In this document: positions 61,833-64,000 of the stretch, piece by piece
How positions within the stretch are numbered: position 1 is the stretch's first letter
Layout of the letters: every line of letters starts with the position of its first letter
Assembly: GCA_017557635.1 (NCBI GenBank)
Contig: JAFYYH010000007.1
Coordinates: 1-64,000, forward strand
Origin: Bacteroidaceae bacterium
GTDB lineage: Bacteria; Bacteroidota; Bacteroidia; Bacteroidales; Bacteroidaceae
DNA: 64,000 nucleotides
Reading direction: 5' to 3'
Program-made: the position numbers and the translations under genes
Notes under the pieces: model-generated
The model's database searches: none
Told to the model about the DNA's origin: nothing
What the model saw: the letters and a program-made list of their open reading frames with translations, nothing else

Positions 61833-62158
61833 TGTTACTGACTGTACTCAAATCCAAACTTCACCGCGTTAAGGTGACCGATGCCAATATCAACTACATT
61901 GGCAGCATTACTATTGACGGCAACTGGATGGATGCAGCCGGCATCATTGACGGTGAGCAGGTTCATGTAGTCGATGTAACCAACGGCGCCCGCCTGGTTA
62001 CTTACGTTATCCGCGGAGAGCGCGGTTCCAAGTGCATCTGCCTGAACGGTGCTGCCGCCCGTCTGGTATCGATAGGTGATACGGTGATAATCATCGCCTA
62101 CGCTCAGGTAACTCCTGAGGAAGCCAAAACATTCAAACCAACGGTTGTGATTCCATAA
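61832..62158 (+). CDS. panD: Aspartate 1-decarboxylase precursor
   Basis: The 108-residue protein makes beta-alanine for PanC. Self-cleavage occurs at Gly-Ser in [10 protein letters not shown] to form the pyruvoyl group, and the N-terminal [20 protein letters not shown] and the [16 protein letters not shown] block are typical. The ATG at 61832 shares bases with the panC stop, so the two are translationally coupled. Confidence 0.95.
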   Translation: MLLTVLKSKLHRVKVTDANINYIGSITIDGNWMDAAGIIDGEQVHVVDVTNGARLVTYVIRGERGSKCICLNGAAARLVSIGDTVIIIAYAQVTPEEAKTFKPTVVIP

Positions 62159-62189
62159 AAAAAGGCGGCCCGATCGGGTCGCCTTTTTT
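62157..62189. terminator. Bidirectional terminator between panD and the decarboxylase genes
   Basis: AAAGGCGGCCCG and CGGGTCGCCTTT form a stem with one G-T pair and flanking A and T tracts. Confidence 0.88.
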
Positions 62190-62204
62190 GTTTATAGGTT
62201 TTGC

Positions 62205-63383
62205 TTATCCAAGCATTGTAAGCAGGATACCGGCAGCAACTGCAGAGCCGATAACGCCGGCAACGTTCGGGCCCATGGCATGCATGAGCAGGAAGTTGCT
62301 GGGGTTCTCCTCCTGACCAACCTGCTGTGAAACGCGGGCAGCCATAGGAACGGCTGATACACCTGCAGAACCGATAAGCGGATTGATCTTCTCTTTTGAG
62401 AATACGTTCATCAGCTTGGCGAGCAGGATACCGCCTGCAGTACCGCAACCGAATGCTACAACACCCATAACCATGATCTTGATTGTGCTCCAGTCAAGGA
62501 ATGAGCTTGCAGTAGCGGTGGCACCTACGGTGAGGCCAAGGAAAATAACCACGATGTTCATCAGCTCGTTCTGCATGGTCTTGCTAAGACGGTCAACAAC
62601 ACCGCACTCCTTGGCAAGGTTACCCAGCATGAGGCAGCCGATCAGAGGAGCGGCATCGGGCAGGATAAGAGCCACGATGGTTGTGATGGCAATCGGGAAT
62701 ATGATCTTCTCAGTCTTGCTTACGGGACGAAGCTGGCTCATCTTGATGGCACGCTCCTTCTTGGTGGTCAGGGCACGCATGATAGGCGGCTGGATCACGG
62801 GAACAAGAGCCATGTAAGAGTAGGCTGCAATGGCGATGGGGCCTAACAGCTCAGGGGCCAGTTTTGATGTAAGGAAGATGGATGTAGGACCATCGGCACC
62901 ACCTATGATACCTATTGAACCGGCCTGAGCCTCGGTGAAGCCCATTGAGTTGGCTGCAAGGAATGTAAGGAAGATACCCAGCTGAGCGGCAGCACCCAGG
63001 AGCAGGCTCTTGGGGTTGGCAATCAGAGGTCCGAAATCAGTCATGGCACCTACGCCCATAAATATGAGGCAGGGATATACACCGGCTTTTACACCTATGT
63101 AAAGAATATCCAGCAGACCGCCCTCACGCATGATTGTGCCATAGCTGTGGTAGGCGGGGCTGTTAGCGTCAAGGAATGCTGACCAGAGTTCTGAGTGGTA
63201 CATTCCTGCACCGGGCAGGTTTGTAAGCAGCATACCGAATGCGATGGGGAGCAGCAGGAGCGGCTCGTATTGTTTCTTAATGGCCAGATACAGCAGGAAG
63301 AAGCTCAGAAGGAGCATGATTCCCTGCTGAAGGGTCATGTTTAAGAAACCCATCTGCTCAAAGAATTCCAGAATATCACCCAT
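62205..63383 (-). CDS. Sodium-pumping decarboxylase beta subunit (OadB/MmdB-like)
   Basis: The 392-residue integral membrane protein has about nine helices and the family blocks [46 protein letters not shown] (the Asp here binds sodium in characterised members) and [24 protein letters not shown]. It decarboxylates carboxybiotin and exports sodium. It lies 22 bases downstream of the biotin carrier gene, in the order usual for methylmalonyl-CoA or oxaloacetate decarboxylase operons. Confidence 0.93.
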   Translation of the reverse strand: MGDILEFFEQMGFLNMTLQQGIMLLLSFFLLYLAIKKQYEPLLLLPIAFGMLLTNLPGAGMYHSELWSAFLDANSPAYHSYGTIMREGGLLDILYIGVKAGVYPCLIFMGVGAMTDFGPLIANPKSLLLGAAAQLGIFLTFLAANSMGFTEAQAGSIGIIGGADGPTSIFLTSKLAPELLGPIAIAAYSYMALVPVIQPPIMRALTTKKERAIKMSQLRPVSKTEKIIFPIAITTIVALILPDAAPLIGCLMLGNLAKECGVVDRLSKTMQNELMNIVVIFLGLTVGATATASSFLDWSTIKIMVMGVVAFGCGTAGGILLAKLMNVFSKEKINPLIGSAGVSAVPMAARVSQQVGQEENPSNFLLMHAMGPNVAGVIGSAVAAGILLTMLG

Positions 63384-63405
63384 TTTCTCTTCAGTTTAAA
63401 TGAGA

Positions 63406-64000
63406 TTATCCAAGAACCAGGAGCAGATCCTCCTGCATTACGTTCTGACCTGCGGTTACGGCAATCTTGGTTACCTTACCGTCGCGGTCTGCCATAACGG
63501 CGTTCTCCATCTTCATACTTTCAAGAGTGAGCAGAGTGTCACCTTTCTTGACATCCTGACCCTCAGAAACCAGAACCTTGATGATAGAACCGGGCAGGGG
63601 GCTGGTTACCTTGTAACCGCCTGCGGGAACATCGGCAGCCTTGGGAGTGGGAGCAGCCTTGGGTGCCTCGGGAGCCTTGGGAGCCTCGGCCTTGGGAGCA
63701 GGTGCGGGAGCGGCAGCAGCGGCTGCGGTCTCCAGGTCAAGCAGCTTGTCATCCTGCATGACGTTCTTGCCGGGCTCTACATAAACGGCCTTTACGGTAC
63801 CGTCGGCCTCGGCGGTAACGTTGTTCTCCATCTTCATTGACTCCATGGTGAGCAGTACATCGCCCTTCTTTACAGCCTGACCGGCCTTGACGAGTACCTT
63901 CACGATTGAACCGGGCAGCGGTGACTTTACGGTCATCAGGCCGGCGGGAGCTGCAGCAGCAGAAGCGGCGGCAGCGGCGGGACGGCGTACTGCAGCAGCT
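63406..64000 (-). CDS. Biotin carrier with two biotinyl domains, 5' end beyond the window
   Basis: An internal ATG at 63936 gives 176 residues, but the frame stays open to the window edge through an Ala/Pro-rich stretch (AAAASAAAAPAGL-like), so this is the C-terminal part of a longer protein. It has two biotinyl-lipoyl domains, each with the ESMKMEN biotin site (MTVKSPLPGSIVKVLVKAGQ and YKVTSPLPGSIIKVLVSEGQ), joined by an Ala/Pro/Lys linker. The carrier shuttles carboxyl groups to the beta subunit. A doubled domain is unusual for this class. Confidence 0.88.
   Translation of the reverse strand, partial: AAAVRRPAAAAASAAAAPAGLMTVKSPLPGSIVKVLVKAGQAVKKGDVLLTMESMKMENNVTAEADGTVKAVYVEPGKNVMQDDKLLDLETAAAAAAPAPAPKAEAPKAPEAPKAAPTPKAADVPAGGYKVTSPLPGSIIKVLVSEGQDVKKGDTLLTLESMKMENAVMADRDGKVTKIAVTAGQNVMQEDLLLVLG

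Overview
The window looks like a chromosomal segment from a member of the order Bacteroidales (gut-type Bacteroidaceae or Prevotellaceae; I cannot name the genus). The reasons are a multi-gene fimbrillin locus with DUF3575, DUF5119 and DUF4906 partners, a GH97 enzyme, a C10 cysteine protease, DUF4270 and short glycogen-synthase genes, many SPII lipoproteins, and TAnnTTTG-type -7 promoter boxes instead of E. coli-like -10 boxes. I see no rRNA, tRNA, CRISPR array, prophage or complete insertion sequence.

Layout. 0-2 kb: a small lipoprotein and a toxin-antitoxin pair whose toxin is split by a frameshift in a run of eight T. 2-9 kb: an SDR remnant, divergent GH5 and GH97 glycosidases, small secreted proteins and an M20 dipeptidase. 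9-15 kb: a five-gene MacB/TolC-type efflux operon on the minus strand. 15-21 kb: a fimbrillin-like lipoprotein translationally coupled to a C10 protease, then a GH3 glycosidase with a PA14 insert. 21-33 kb: a fimbria locus with a DUF3575/OmpA-like protein, a DUF5119 anchor, five different fimbrillins and two DUF4906 tip-type proteins. 33-37 kb: a thioredoxin-like lipoprotein, a RelB/PIN toxin-antitoxin pair and a BlaI/BlaR1-like pair. 37-48 kb: housekeeping genes (EFR1 ferredoxin, a QueH-cyclo-ligase fusion, Fur, a TonB receptor, guaA, ridA, mnmE, a nucleoside phosphorylase, a TPR protein and a DMT protein). 48.2-51.6 kb: an AT-rich insert with two PD-(D/E)XK nucleases, bounded by inverted TCTGCG-rich repeats. 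51.6-64 kb: a fused NfnAB/GltD-like reductase, an alpha-glucan gene set (debranching enzyme, GT4, GH57 and a short GT5), DUF4270, panC-panD, and part of a sodium-pumping decarboxylase (beta subunit and a biotin carrier with two biotinyl domains, cut by the window edge).

A dispersed family of short palindromes sharing a head close to AATGACACAATAGGGAC, or its GGGGACGGTTC core, occurs at about 1.0, 2.0, 3.7, 33.3, 35.1 and 42.8 kb. These look like REP elements. They sit directly at gene ends, supply stop codons and possibly promoter elements, and bracket both toxin-antitoxin cassettes. The strongest candidates for something undescribed are the 48.5 kb SAP-plus-PD-(D/E)XK protein in its repeat-bounded island, the frameshifted toxin with a U-UUU-UUU slip site, and the coupled fimbrillin-like lipoprotein and C10 protease.
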